Assembly: GCA_002633025.1 (NCBI GenBank)
Contig: NMRB01000053.1
Coordinates: forward strand, 136,485-200,484
Direction: 5' to 3'
DNA length: 64,000 bases
From: Notospermus geniculatus
Taxonomy: Eukaryota > Nemertea > Pilidiophora > Heteronemertea > Lineidae
Position 1 is the first letter of the stretch; the number at the start of each line of letters is the position of its first letter. The position numbers and the translations under genes are program-made. Of this stretch, positions 21,201-31,600 are shown in pieces. The notes under the pieces were generated by a model. That model did not search any database. It was not told the DNA's origin and saw nothing but the letters and a program-made list of their open reading frames with translations.

Positions 21201-23648
21201 CCTCTGCCATTTTGTCAGGTCCTACATTTGTATAATAAAACATTATTTTCAGGCTTGCTCTTTTCACACACCCACTAGGTAGGCCTCGCCAACATTGACA
21301 AAAAATGTATGCTTTAAATACATGTATCGATCTTGTTTGCGTAAAATGGAATATTCCTGTATGCAATGAGCCTTTTACTTTTAAGTGATCGTCAGTCATG
21401 ACAGATTTCCCATCTCTTTGTGCAGATCATTGAAGAAATCGTTGTCATTCAGGTAAACATTGGTCTGTAGAGTCACAGAATTTATCAGGGTTATGCTGGT
21501 GCAAGATGATGTAGATGGCTACAGTCAGGTGCCGCTGGCAGTCACAGCTAGCTCTGATCCTGTTCCCAGCAAATCGTAGCCAATAGTGCCACCTTTATAT
21601 AGCAATGCTATACATGAGATTACATCCCTTTACCGACTTATGAATTCCCTGCAATATTACCCAGGCTTTATGAGGCAACACCTTCAAAGTACATGTATTA
21701 GGAATATAGTTGTACTGCACTAGTCTTAGAGGTTTGAAACATGGCACCATGGTCAAAAAATAGAGTCCATCGATATAAGTAGGGCTACTGCCATTGGAAA
21801 ATAGATATCTGGGGTTCAGCTACCCGAGATGTACATGTTCTTGCGTCCTCTCACTGAACCCCTGGGATGGGACCAATGGCATTTGCCTTTGAAAAATTTG
21901 TTTATTTTGCAACTCTGAAACACGACTGCCTTTTCAACTTTCTTGACTTCAATAATCCAAATACATTTGTCAAAATTTAAAGCTCCCTGATGTAGTATAA
22001 AATTTGTAAGTTATTGGAAAATTTTCTGTATTCATTGCTCGCTTCAGTGAAGGTTCATCCCGCCCTTGTGTGTGTTTGTGCCAGTTGCTAGTATCCAGCA
22101 TGCACGTGTGATACTGCCGCCCACAATTTTGCTTATCATCCTTTGTTCACTTTTTACTTCCATAGGAATCGTCCGATGAGGAGTATGTAACCTGCACCAA
22201 TCAATGGTCACCACCTGTAAAATTNTGCACATTTTAGGAAAATTTCTACAGCAGTACAGAGAGTCTGGTTCGTGCCTCTTTCATGTTTCATTGTTGCCCA
22301 CTCACCCCTGAAATATCCTACCACTATTCGTTATTTCACATTTATTTAAAACACTTGAAAAAATCTTTCTGGTGGTGGTAGGTCGTATGGATCTGTTCTT
22401 CTGAAATGCTCAAGGTTTCCTTCTCATGTCTGCAGAAATAGAATAGAATTCACTAGAATTCCAGATGGATTTTCTGACCTCTTTTCATCATTTTACATAT
22501 AACTGGGTATGGTACCAGTACTACAAAGTTCAATGTAATACAGTGGAACCTCCCTTAACGGACACCTCTGCCAGGAGGACACCTCTCTATTAAGGACACC
22601 GAAGTTCAGTCCCAAATTGACTGTTTCTATTCATTTTGACCTCTGTAATCAGAACACCTCTCAATTAAGGACAGCATTTGTCAGTCCTGAAGGTGTCCTG
22701 AATAGAGAGGTTCCACTGTATTAGATGCAACTGGCGAGTCCTGAATATTGTGTACCGTATTTTCGCGACTATAGGGCGCACCTGACTATAAGGCGCACCC
22801 CCTAATTTCACCCTAAACCCTTGACGAAATCCATACATAAGACGCACTGCCCTATAAGACGCACCTCCCTATAAGACGCAGTCATCAGGTGAACCACAGC
22901 AATGTTATGCATCAAACTGACCTGGTTGTATGATTAATTAGCTTGTTGTGACAAGCTAATTAGCTTGTTGTGACACTTCTGATCAAATTTTCGGACTCTA
23001 TCTGCAGATAAGGCGCACCACCCTATAAGGCGCACCCCCAATTTTAGACCCTTCTTCATGAAAAAAAGCTGCGCCTTATAGGCCGAAAAATACGGTACAT
23101 GTATAAAAATAATGTTATGCCTGAACTTATGGTCTGCTTTGTGGTTTCTTCCATCATTTTACCACAGTAAGTAGACTATGTCAGATGCAGACATAAAACA
23201 GTGCTGATGAACCTTGACAAATTAATGTTTATACCACCGACCTCTGAAGGTCAGTGGTTGAGGCATGTGTATCGGTGTCGGTGTCCGTTAACATTTTGTT
23301 TCAATCTATTAACTTAAGAAGCTTTCAGCTGAGATCAGTTTCTGCTACAATTCAACCGTTGGTCACTCGTTTTGACAATATCTGCACCCATAAACATTGT
23401 GAAAGTACAAAACACCTATCATTCAATACATGCTCCTGCTATCTTCCACTTCTTGTCTCTGGCATGATTTACCATCATTTTGATTTCAGGACAGGAATGC
23501 CGATGATGAAAGCCAGCTTGGTACTCCGATTGAAGGCCTTCAAGAGGGCAGCACTCCGAACCAAGGCAGACAAAGCATAGCGACAGATTTATCTGTGGGA
23601 AAAGTGCTACCAAGACATTCGATTGCACCAACTGCAGAGGTGTCTTGA
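238..23648 (+). CDS. RGS22: RGS22-like multi-RGS-domain protein, 5' partial
   Basis: Regulator of G-protein signalling 22-like. This family carries several divergent RGS folds that bind G-alpha subunits and is best known from testis and ciliated cells. In-phase exons: 1416-1548 and 1825-2044 (or their duplicates 238-370 and 647-866), 2592-2740, 2846-3031, 3335-3562, 4001-4239, 4424-4583, 4677-4787, 4991-5198, 5383-5625, 6620-6661, 7522-7713, 10002-10210, 10376-10531, 10906-11065, 11245-11367, 12456-12521, 14003-14059, 15311-15502, 15759-15857, 16234-16417, 16639-16790, 18802-18822, 21426-21452 and 23490-23648 (stop). Together these give about 1,240 aa, near the length I recall for vertebrate RGS22 (about 1,260), with N-terminal exons still missing upstream. 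Intron phases agree at every junction listed. Possible alternative 3' ends lie at 9252-9347 and 20029-20103. The weakest exons are 6620-6661 (poor donor GTTCTT) and the micro-exons. Confidence 0.85.
951..1132. mobile_element. 182-bp foldback MITE, family A (copy 1)
   Basis: Terminal inverted repeats of type CAGTGGAACCTCTCTTAA are flanked by TA. The interior repeats the words GGACACCTCTCT and ATTAAGGACAC in both orientations. Another 182-bp copy is at 22539-22720. No coding capacity. The matching site in the duplicated copy (near 2129) is empty. Confidence 0.85.
2200..2491 (-). mobile_element. tRNA-derived SINE with 7-bp target duplication
   Basis: Read on the minus strand, the head has a tRNA-like A box (GGTGTAGTGGTT) and B box (GGTTCGAATCCC), followed by a body containing a TATAAATGGGTACC word. 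The flanking duplication is ACTTCCA at 2193-2199 and 2492-2498, and the pre-insertion site is seen at 1228-1234. Pol III SINEs of this style are common in marine invertebrates; I cannot assign a family name. Confidence 0.85.
2592..3562 (+). CDS. RGS22: RGS22 exons: first RGS fold and following linker
   Basis: Three exons (2592-2740, 2846-3031, 3335-3562). The first two encode an RGS-type helical bundle: the stretch around LINFWLDCEYFKD matches the conserved NLxFWxxCExFK-like helix, and VNLSHTIFIRTQYDVLRRM resembles the later RGS helices in which the domain contacts G-alpha. The third exon is basic and Ser-rich, a linker towards the next RGS unit. Junctions are phase 2/2. All donors are GTAAG-like or GTAGG. 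Confidence 0.85.
3731..3914. mobile_element. 184-bp foldback element in an RGS22 intron
   Basis: Near-perfect inverted arms begin ACAGTTCTTTAGTCTTTATG and end with its reverse complement, flanked by TA on both sides. Inner arms of TTTAAAGTTTGTTCTTTAA type make it almost fully self-complementary. No ORF. This fits a TA-targeting MITE. Confidence 0.85.
4001..4787 (+). CDS. RGS22: RGS22 exons: second RGS fold
   Basis: Exons 4001-4239, 4424-4583 and 4677-4787. The sequence around SNLLFWQDVNEY is a clear RGS helix motif. It is followed by WFIFNKYIAQGS, and then LTAKDFVSSDLYNDAKNHA, which corresponds to the late RGS helices. The third exon begins an acidic, proline-containing tail. The intron before the first exon holds a 184-bp foldback element. 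Confidence 0.85.
4991..7713 (+). CDS. RGS22: RGS22 exons: basic coiled coil and disordered linker
   Basis: Exons 4991-5198, 5383-5625, probably 6620-6661, and 7522-7713. The first encodes a Lys/Arg/Glu-rich probable coiled coil (repeated KKIRAEKRKIMERERRKAIR-type sequence). The second has a poly-proline stretch (PPPPPKPK) and a basic Ser/Thr-rich tail. The third is a 14-residue acidic Asp/Gln peptide. The fourth is basic (RRASLARGTERRR). The low complexity suggests an unstructured linker between RGS units. Exon phases are all 0 from the end of the first exon onward. Confidence 0.65.
5626..7521 (+). other. RGS22 intron stretch, mostly featureless
   Basis: Between the exons ending at 5625 and starting at 7522 I see only the short candidate exon at 6620-6661 and AT-rich intron sequence. 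No repeat or RNA gene was recognised. Confidence 0.6.
8119..8333. mobile_element. Foldback repeat rich in CGCGAAAATATTTGCG-like words
   Basis: The left part has CACGCAAATATTTTCGCG and the right part CACGCAAAAATATTTGCG followed by TACGGTA, with CGTGGATT and TTCGCGGTGAA words between. The arms are loosely inverted. It looks like a diverged MITE in the 7.7-9.2 kb RGS22 intron; no coding potential. Confidence 0.55.
9252..9347 (+). CDS. Possible alternative terminal exon of RGS22
   Basis: After a pyrimidine-rich acceptor (CCTTTCAG) the sequence is open for 31 codons and ends in TGA: it starts CVTIDVENIAIG and ends IKNLRERFGM. Its phase 0 start fits the phase 0 donor of the upstream exon ending at 7713, which would otherwise splice to 10002. 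No good donor lies inside it. If used, it would give a truncated protein with only the first two RGS folds. No transcript evidence is available, so it could also be a chance open stretch. Confidence 0.4.
   Translation, partial: CVTIDVENIAIGPHIPSAPRLIKNLRERFGM
10002..11367 (+). CDS. RGS22: RGS22 exons: acidic linker and third RGS-like fold
   Basis: Exons 10002-10210, 10376-10531, 10906-11065 and 11245-11367. The first is acidic and Gly/Ser-rich. The next two encode a divergent helical RGS-like unit (LMTIFKKNLLDQQDGKDIV, then LKDILHYIKPQLEEQFKNFW). The donor at 10532 (GTAAGT) was preferred over the upstream GAG|GTACAA because only it keeps frame into the exon at 10906. An additional Ser/Arg-rich stretch at 12084-12180 (RSRSTSRSRSRASG) has an acceptor, but its donor phase does not fit the next exon, so it may be a cassette or terminal segment. 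Confidence 0.7.
10628..10661. repeat. Short palindrome, family P (diverged copy)
   Basis: CAAAAATTCATAAGCGAG followed by a nearly complementary CTTATAAATTTTTG. The same core occurs at 33610-33642 and 45865-45902. This copy is interrupted by one extra base. Confidence 0.6.
12522..14002 (+). other. RGS22 intron, no feature recognised
   Basis: An AT-rich intron between the exons ending at 12521 and starting at 14003. I see no exon, repeat unit or RNA gene in it. Confidence 0.55.
14526..14733. mobile_element. Tc1/mariner-like MITE (copy 1)
   Basis: Starts GTGGTGGCCAAAATTATTCG and ends with the diverged inverse (TATTTTGGCCACCAC). The ends resemble Tc1-type terminal repeats. The interior, containing GTATCGAAATGGCA and TTTTCCAATTATTA, is shared with 59941-60152, where it lies in the same orientation. 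No transposase ORF is present, so it is a non-autonomous derivative. Confidence 0.75.
15311..16790 (+). CDS. RGS22: RGS22 exons: C-terminal RGS fold
   Basis: Exons 15311-15502, 15759-15857, 16234-16417 and 16639-16790, in phases 0, 0, 1, 0. They encode an RGS-like bundle: MFYFYKYLTKWGEEDGFPQL at the start, LRRKVQSIADTFLDS in the middle, then FDEPQYLVFKELLPYWAGFM at the end. A basic helix follows (KYQKMLKKRLDMFEQM). Two short upstream exons (12456-12521 and 14003-14059) link this block to the third fold. Confidence 0.8.
17018..18384 (+). mobile_element. Element with a 145-bp tandem-repeat body
   Basis: Begins TTAGCTCACTGGGGTGAGC, followed by a (GTCCGTCGTC) microsatellite at about 17055-17105. 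A tandem array follows with exact 145-bp spacing: TCATCAAAGT-type anchors at 17541, 17686, 17831, 17976, 18121 and 18266. Units contain TTTCGGCCCGAT and ATGGCCGCCAGGTGGCG. The right end CCCAGTGAGCACATGG is inverse to the left CTCACTGGG. Units at 17831 and 17976 are nearly identical while outer units diverge, the usual sign of array expansion from the middle. It sits in an RGS22 intron. Confidence 0.75.
18802..23648 (+). CDS. RGS22: RGS22 micro-exons and last exon
   Basis: After the last RGS fold come very short phase-0 exons: 18802-18822 (IEELEDE, 21 nt) and 21426-21452 (IIEEIVVIQ, 27 nt). A candidate 17-nt exon lies at 22166-22182 (GTATGT donor), and the terminal exon 23490-23648 ends ...APTAEVS-stop. 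The terminal exon reads as an acidic, Gly/Thr/Pro-rich tail in the phase-0 frame. A second frame, reached only if the 17-nt exon is included, is open for about 30 codons. A likely polyadenylation signal AATAAA is at 24220. Confidence 0.55.
18911..19012 (+). repeat. Possible tRNA-like SINE fragment
   Basis: TCAGTGTATAAGAGC and GGGATTCAAAGG are spaced like degenerate A and B boxes. Weak evidence: no flanking duplication or tail was found. Confidence 0.25.
19345..19576. mobile_element. Foldback element with CCATATTCATAA termini
   Basis: The outer ends GGCCCATATTCATAAAACTA and TATGAATATGGATCC are inverse. The inner arms TGGATTACTGATGACTATG and CATAGTCATCAGTAATCCA are perfectly complementary. No ORF. 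It is a MITE-like insertion in the RGS22 3' intron region. Confidence 0.8.
19690..19858 (+). repeat. Minisatellite, ~42-bp unit
   Basis: Four to five imperfect copies of a unit built from TTGGACTAGCAATGCAG and TTAGTTTCATTGCTTC. A separate short array of three GATTGTTCTGTTTCT units follows at about 19917-19957. Confidence 0.8.
20029..20103 (+). CDS. Possible alternative terminal exon of RGS22
   Basis: An acceptor (TTCTGTCTAG) is followed by 24 open codons beginning EFDDLFSLRRTPSDAP and then TAA, starting in phase 0 as the flanking micro-exons do. There is no obvious donor before the stop, so it would terminate the protein. It may instead be a poison exon. Confidence 0.4.
   Translation, partial: EFDDLFSLRRTPSDAPRMLPISRI
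22539..22720. mobile_element. 182-bp foldback MITE, family A (copy 2)
   Basis: Same family and same length as 951-1132: ends CAGTGGAACCTCCCTTAA and GAGAGGTTCCACTG, flanked by TA. The interior has GGACACCTCTCTATTAAGG in inverted order relative to the first copy. Confidence 0.85.
22753..23097. mobile_element. MITE, family B (TAAGGCGCA type), copy 1
   Basis: Termini ACCGTATTTTCGCGACTAT and GCCGAAAAATACGGT are flanked by TA. The interior repeats TATAAGGCGCACC in alternating orientation. A longer copy in inverted orientation is at 36676-37213. No coding capacity. Confidence 0.85.
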
Positions 23649-25614
23649 ACACAGGAGAGGGACAGAACCAGGGATGGGCGTGTCTGGCCCTGGAAAGGGC
23701 ATTGTAAGGATAGTGCTGGTTATTGTTCTGGTTGGAAATTGAAAGAATTGAAGTAGCATTTTGGATAAGTTTTTCTTTTCTTGTGCAAAGCTGAATCTTT
23801 TTCTGTGATGTTATTTATTTTTTTGTGGATTTATGTCTGTGCGTTTTTTTTGGGTTCATTATTCTGAACGATTAGATGGAAGATAATGCCAAATATATAC
23901 TGTACTTACTGTGATTAACTTTAGAATCTCTTCATTATGTGGGGTGTCACTCCTGTCAAATATATATAATACATGTACCGGTACATATTATTGTAAATAA
24001 GCTAGATATATTTAATGTGCATTTCCTACTAATGTGATAAAAGAGACAATTTCATTCTAGATCATGTTTATCTAGGTGCCTGCTTATGGCAAAGAAAGAC
24101 TGCTGTTTTTTTTTGTTTGAAGACTGCACTGAAGCTATGGAACTTTTGCACCTAAACCAGGTCCCACAGAATCATTGGTCAACTCCCTATAAATTGTATG
24201 ATTTTGAACTGATTCATGAAATAAAGAACACAATTTGTAAACATATCGTTAGGCTTTGTGTCTGTCCGTCTGTCCATCTGTCTGCTGATATAAAACATTG
24301 GGCTTCAATACAAGGAAGGAATTGCATAAGAGGCTGGAATAGGTACAACAGAATGCATGATTCATTTGGAATGATAATTTTATTAACTTAAATATCAAAT
24401 ATTGTACACCCTAACAAGTATCTTTAGGATATCAGTAGAAGGCATTTGGGCAATAGCCATCGTGTTGCATGCATACAACATGTCGTAGTTATCATCATAC
24501 AATATTTTGTTCGTTTTCAGGGAACAAATCTTCAGCCCGACTTTCTTTGTGGAGGAGGTTGTGATGGGCCATAGGTGATCTGCATGTAAATGCGATTACT
24601 CGCGACCATCTACGTGTCATGGCCATCAACCAAATGCCTAGATATCACAACTGAAATAGAATACACTTTCATCACACAACCCAAGGTAGTACCTTGCATG
24701 TTGGCCAAGAAACCTGTGACTAGTCTGCTCTCTTAAAGCCAAATTTATATTTCCAGCATTCTTGGCATACTTCTTTGGTTCTAGCTAATTATGCTCACAA
24801 ATATAGCCATGAGTAAATCGACATAAAAGATGTATAATTTTTTGCACAGTCACATCATCACAAAAAGCTAGAGGTCAGAATTAAGGAGGTTGAAATTAGC
24901 ATAGGTTACAGACACTTAAGCCGCTTGTCATAAAATCCATGTTAAGTTGAAGGTGTTACTTGACAGTTGTGTAGATTAATACCGTTTATAATCAGAGTAT
25001 ATTATTACAGCTGTGCCGAAGACGTTAAAATAAACCATGAAACAATGAACTATCTTTCAAAGCGACACGCTGAGTTTTCAGCAGCAATGCCAGGTTGGGG
25101 TTGTGAAAACATTGCTGCCTATCACCCCCTCACAACATAGGTTCAACCCAGGCCACGTCGATTCATCGTGGTTCTGTTCCTGGGTGGACCCATTGATGAA
25201 TAGAATGACAACCTGTAAGAGTCCAAACTTCTGGCAGGGCATCTGCAGTGGGATAATGATTTACCGGTATCTAAAATCACCAGAGCCCCATGTCCTGGTT
25301 ATGTCAAATTCGACACTCAGTTCTCCATTACACAAGTACATATTGTGTGTCCTTTATTTCTGTGTTAATCTTGTACAGCATTAGAATCGAATTATAGTGA
25401 CATTCGGTTGACATCTGTTCTGGTAGATTCTATAGATGTAATACTGAAGTTGAAAAGACAAATGAGGTATGCCTTTGAGTACAAACAGACCTAAAACGTG
25501 CATTTCAACAAGACACATGTCGTTTTTCGCACTGTGCTGACTATCATGCATGTACTTGAGAGTTCTTTTTGGATTTGTTTCTTTCTTGAACCGTTCTTCC
25601 AGCAATGCATTTGT
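23649..25614. other. Convergent intergenic region between RGS22 and RPS6KC1
   Basis: About 2 kb of AT-rich DNA holding the 3' UTRs of both genes. It includes AATAAA at 24220 (+ strand, for RGS22) and TTTATT at 25353-25358 (AATAAA on the - strand, 257 bp past the RPS6KC1 stop). No other gene is recognised. Confidence 0.6.
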
Positions 25615-28600
25615 TCATGTTCCAGTGGCGTATATGTTGACCCAATCAGTGCCATGGAAAAAAGGATGCATTTTGACATCTTCAGCACCGTTCATACCGG
25701 AACCGAGCCGTTCAATACCATTGTACCGCAGCAACTGAAATGAAGAGAAAATCTGATTCAGGTGTGTTGTGTTGATCCACCAGGCCTTACATGTATCAAT
25801 GATCCCAATTCTTCATAAAACTTCTAGAAGGCATACATGCGTGTGTATGGCGCACAACTGGCTCATAGATCTGCCCTACAATGCGTGCATGTCCTACATC
25901 AATTCTACTGACAGCCGGGCTTGTAGGGCACTGGGTTTGATTTTGGTAGGGTACTTTCAGATATTCTTGATTGGCTAATTGAAGATTTCACACATCCTCC
26001 CACAGCAGGGCTTTGGTATTGTTCCTCTTCATACACTCGCACACAATTTGTGAGTAGATGAAGAGGAGCGAGGTAAAAACCCCTGCTGTGGGAGGATGAT
26101 TTTGATGGGTTCAGTGTTGGTACAACTGATGTCTTACCTCAGTGAGAATGGATTGTCCCTCAGGAGATATGTGGTCGGGAATATTCAGCTGTGTGTGAGA
26201 GTTGTATCCACTTGGATGACATGAATGCAAAGACTGGAAGGAAACGGCAATATTGCTACAACATTTGCACAAAAGTTGCCCCTCATTATTTCCCATTATC
26301 TACAAAATACTTCGATTTGTGGCAAGAACTTTTAGCTAGCAACTCAAGTCTCAGTTTTCTCTGTTTTCAGAAACTAGGGGACAAGAAAGACGGAATGTCA
26401 ACCACCCTGACCCAAACAAAATAATAATTTTCAGCTTCTAACTAATCATTTTCACTTTCAGATGACCTCAAGTCCATGTAGAAGTCTACGTTTAGAAACC
26501 ACAATAATACTTACCCTGCAAGTTAACAATTCAAAGAGTATAGCACCAAAGCTCCACCAGTCACATGCAGGGGTCACGGCGTCGGGGAACACCCATAATT
26601 CTGAAACAGTTGAGGAAGGGGAGAAATGAATCAGACTTGTACTGAGAATTTTGAAAGAGTCTATGGTATTTCAAAGTCAAACTCATGTTTAAACTCTCAA
26701 TTCAGCTGACAAGTGGCATGATCGAAAATTTCTGAACACACTCCACAAGTTAATTCCACTGCTACATACCTGGGGCACAATACATCCCCTCCAAAGCATC
26801 AGGATGCAGATCTTTCTGAACGTCTATCCAGGAACTGAAGTACGTCAGAAGGACATGGCCTCGTTCTCCTAGCAGAATGTTATCTGGTCGCAAGTCCCTG
26901 AAATACCCCAATAGTGTATGTGTCAGAATACGAGTCCAGATGATTTTATCTGATAGGCTAGGCCTATGTCCGCCATACAGGTTGATACCTGTCTCATAAG
27001 CCCTTGACTCTTGTAACATACATATCTTGCAGTGTATTTAGTGCAGAAAGCCAAAAAACTAATTTCAGCAGAACTGTCACTTACCTACATATAATTCCTA
27101 TAGAATGAAGCTTCGATATTGCACACACTATTTCAGCAGCCCACTGCCGCACACAAGTCTCTGGTAACTTAGCCTGTGCGTCACTAACTGCAGACATCTG
27201 ATCCAATTGAGAGAACACAGATGAGAAATGGCGCTTTCTCGGTTTTGATAGCGCCCCCAAACTAAACCGTCTCTCGGCACTCTCATTAGAAAGAGACCTT
27301 TCCAGTCTATTTGATTTTGACTGTTTTACAATCAAGGCATCATGTCCTCTTAGTACTGAGCTAGTCCGCGAATGCGTCTCGCTTGGAGATGAAGCTACAA
27401 TCGTGCTGCTGTCATCTAAACAATCATTTATTAAGGCATTTGTAACTTTTTTATATTCCATGTCGTTAGATAAATGCCCGGTATCGGAGTCCATCTCTTC
27501 CACCGGCTGTATATTTAACTTGTTCGAATCGGCCGATAACAAGCTGTCATTGTCTGTGTACAGCGGTTTGTTGTAGTCATAAATACAAGGTTCACTAGAT
27601 GTCTCCGACAACTGCATCTCCTCATCAGGGACCAGATCAGCATCCGGTTCTCCCTCACCATCATCCGTTTTGACCTCGACAAAGACATCATCAAATGTTG
27701 AAATGCGTTTTTCTTGCTGGTCCATTTCCTGATTGCCTGCAACCAGGCCCTTGCTCACATCAAGATCGGTATCTCTGCCTTTCAAAGTCTCATCGACAGA
27801 CTTCAGTAACTCTCGTGCATTTGATACCAGCTCTTTTGTAGTCGGTAGACCATCATCCGGTTCAACCGGTTCTATATTAGCACCACTTTCTCCTCCATGA
27901 GGAATATCACAGCTCTTTACCCGCCTAATTTCCTGTCCTTGGCTGTCCAATTCTGTAATATTATCCGCAATATCATCATTTTCGGGAATATCATCCAAGA
28001 GTCCCTCTAAGCTATATTTCCTGACTGGGGACAAACGTATCTCTTCTTGCCGATCGATGTCCCGAGTTGGAGCCTTTGGAAGAATGGGAGAGCTTTCCAC
28101 TTGTGTTACCCTCGATTCCACGGTATCGCCCGATTCCAAGTCATTCCAACTCGGTGTGCTACTGTGTCGCCGATCGCTGTCAATGCTTGCTATACTGTAA
28201 TTCTCAAGGCCAGGTTTCGTCGCAGCTCCGTTCAGAATGTCTGAAAATGCGTTAGCACCAACAGGGGGCGTGACTGGAGTCAGGCCCGCGCCATCGCTTG
28301 AAAACGAAACATCATCTAAAGATGAGCAACTCAGACGAGGGAGAGTCTTCTTCACAACTTCACCAGTCTCCGGAGACAGCTCAAAATTTGAGCTTCTGGC
28401 ACTTGCAGTCTTGTCTTGTGAAAATGTTGTTGCTGTTGAAGAAGTCACATCAGCAGCATCAGAAGTGTCAGATTTTGAATTCAGATCTTGAACTGATGCT
28501 TCAGTGACGGTCTCTGACCTATAGTCCTTCATGAGTTCTGCATAGCTAGAGCTACATTCCATTTCATGTGGAGCAGAGTCACCAAAACTTTCCGGATTTC

Positions 28601-31600
28601 CAATATCCATTGCCTTAGATGTACTGGAAATATCTTCCATTCCCGTATCTTTGATTTTCTGTCCAGTGTAAATATTCGCTGTTGTGTCATACGGCTCCTC
28701 TCGATTCTTCTCCTCCACCTGATGTTGGTTTAAGTAGGCACTGATATAATTCCAAAGTTTGCCTCCACTTGCATGTTGAAGTAGCAGATGAATGCTGTAG
28801 TCAGTCTCGTAAAATCGATACAGACGCACCATGTATGGAATATTGTAGGGGAGGATGTTCTTTGTAGGTGGCTGGTAAATCCCGGCTGACTTTGATAAAG
28901 TCTGAAATAAAGAATGTACTGTGATCAAAGCATACTACAAGCTCAGCGAGCGTCCAAGACCAAAAACCAAGCAAATCATACTTTTGTTTTTTTTGTGGAA
29001 AGATGTGCGTTTATATCGCACTCACTGACCAACAGTTTCGGACTAATTGGCCAATGTCTGAAAAGGGTACTGCATAGGGTCATTTCCATATAGCCATCCT
29101 TCACGAAGGAACATTGCCCTCACTTACTTTCATAATATATGTGCTTTCCGAATTCTTATCCAAAACTAGCATGACTTCATCTATGATGCCAAGCACTTTG
29201 TAGTTCCTCAACTCTAGCATTGGCCCTTGAAGGAAGGCTACACCTGGGTCAACTTCTGAGCGTGGGGAGAGTTTACTGTTGTGCTGTAAAAAAGGAACTT
29301 GTACCAATTAATCAACAATCGGCCATTTTAGGCAAAGGGATATTTGAATTCCACAGATGTCTTTGTTAATTGCATATTTGGGCTTGCTGTAGGTAAAAGA
29401 AAGGATAAGTACCTCGGTCAGAGGAAAGACTACAAAAGGGGTTAGTCAGAAACTTACTGCCCATCTCTTTTCATCATCCATCTGGGGTTTAAGATGCCGG
29501 TTGTAAAGATCTTCAGCTTTTAGCAGATACTGTGCAGTTTTCTTCCGAACAGCTTCCCGCCGTGCTTTGTTGCCGTCACCTTGGACTCCCTTTAACAATA
29601 TGGCCACACCCGTCTTATAATTACCAAATGCTTGCTCATAATTCCCATTTGCTTCACATTCCTGGGCCATTGAAATCTGACTGGCTGCTTGGAAGATGTA
29701 ATCCTCCTTACCACCCAGATCCAGCGTCGATACACTGTCTGCACTGACCGCACGACTTCTATTTGCAATTGTTTCTATCGTACGCGACAGCGCATTCTTC
29801 AGTTTTGATCCCCTGTTGGAAGTGGTCAGATTTTGTGACGAGGAATCGTCCGTGACTTGGTACTCCTGCTGCCCAGCTTGGGTTGATGAATCAGGAAAAT
29901 CACTAGAATCATCAGTTACTTGGGTAACAGACAACATCTGTTCAAGTTCCTTCGCCATTAACTCCTTACTACTCAAAACCTTCGCATCCATCGGTTGATG
30001 CTGGGGTGATGGATCAGCTGAGTTATCGTCCAGTTCTGCACAAACACTCATAGCAGACAACAGCCACACATTGCTGCAAATCTGTCCGGTCATTCCAGCC
30101 TCAGGGGCTTCGTTCAATGGATCAAAGAAAGACATTTCACCGTCAGGAAGAGGGGTACTCAGTGCGGATTCATCAGTGAAATCTGTGTCTTCCTCACTCC
30201 CACCAGCTTCATTTGAATTAAGGCTGATGTCATCCACCGTCTGACGATACTGCCACACACCACCCAGGTCATCCTCTCTGAAATAAGAACAGTAAATACA
30301 TGTAGTTACACTATTAACAAACTGAATTTCAGTATGAGGATCAAGCCCTCCGATTTCCCCTCAAGTGATCCCTAAAGAAGAATTCTACCTACTTGTTTTC
30401 AGCACCAGAAATCTCATCTAAAGCTGATGTTGAAGCTGTATCTGTTGTCAGTGAATCTGAGCTGTGACCTTCAGCAAGATAGGTCTGTTGTGGCATGAGT
30501 ACTTCGGTTCTGTCCGTCTCCCGTTGAGGGTCTAACTTTTCTCCGCCCTGATGAGTAAAAAGTAGAGCTTGTATAGCAACATCAAAGAGCAATACTGAAT
30601 AGGTATCTTTTGGAATCAGAATTTAGAGAACAAAATGTATTGAATTTGGTTCAGGAAGCCAATTCTGCATCTACCGGTAATGCAAAGTACCGGTACACCA
30701 CTTTCATGATCTTGACAGTGACAATGACCCCTAACAAGCAAAAGGGCTCACCACAAAGAATTTTATGAAGGCTGGGTGTTTGTATAAGTGTGGATGGCTG
30801 CCTGCAAAGGCAAGGAGTTCAAAGGCACAGTGGCGTCTTTCTTCAATGACAGCATCTTCAAAGCGCCCTGAAAACACAAAATGATATACATGTACCAATC
30901 AGAATTCCAATGAACAATGAACTGAACCTACATTTTGATGAGCAACTGAAGGACCTCCCATCCTGTCAATAGCTGCATCTGTGATGATCAGCCTCTCCTC
31001 TAATTGGTCCCCTCTAATTACCCTTTGTCATTTGAAGTTCATCCTCTCAACAGGCCCACTAACCAGCCAAAAATCAATTTTTCTCTAAGTTTCCCTAAAA
31101 CCTTACCAAAGACTGTAGCTCTTGCAAAGGGTGGGAAATCATCATGCCGCTGCAGCTTCCGGTGCCAGTCACTAAGTATTTTGTATAACTTCTTAAAGTC
31201 ATTGTATCTTTTCCAAATTAATATCTGAAGGGAAAAAAGAATGTACATTAGTCATTGACAATACCAGTTGTCCCCCACCCGAGGACAGAAATTCACAGTG
31301 TGCTGGCCACTCAGCGCTGTCATCTATTTTAACAGCAGTGTGTCACAGTTTTTACATCCTTGTCAGAAGTTTCCTTCCTTACCTCTTCCGCTAAGTCAGT
31401 CGTTTTCTTTGAAAATTTCTGAAGAAGAAAAAAGAAATTCACACTTGCTGGATCTATTTTAAATCTAGACTAATATGGCAAAAAACAGGAAAGACAGGAA
31501 TCTAACAACACAAAAGTCACAAGTTGATAGATGCAAGTTGACATCGACAAATGTCTGGCCTAGTCCCAACTAATCCAGCCCCCTTGCTACAGTCAGAAGA

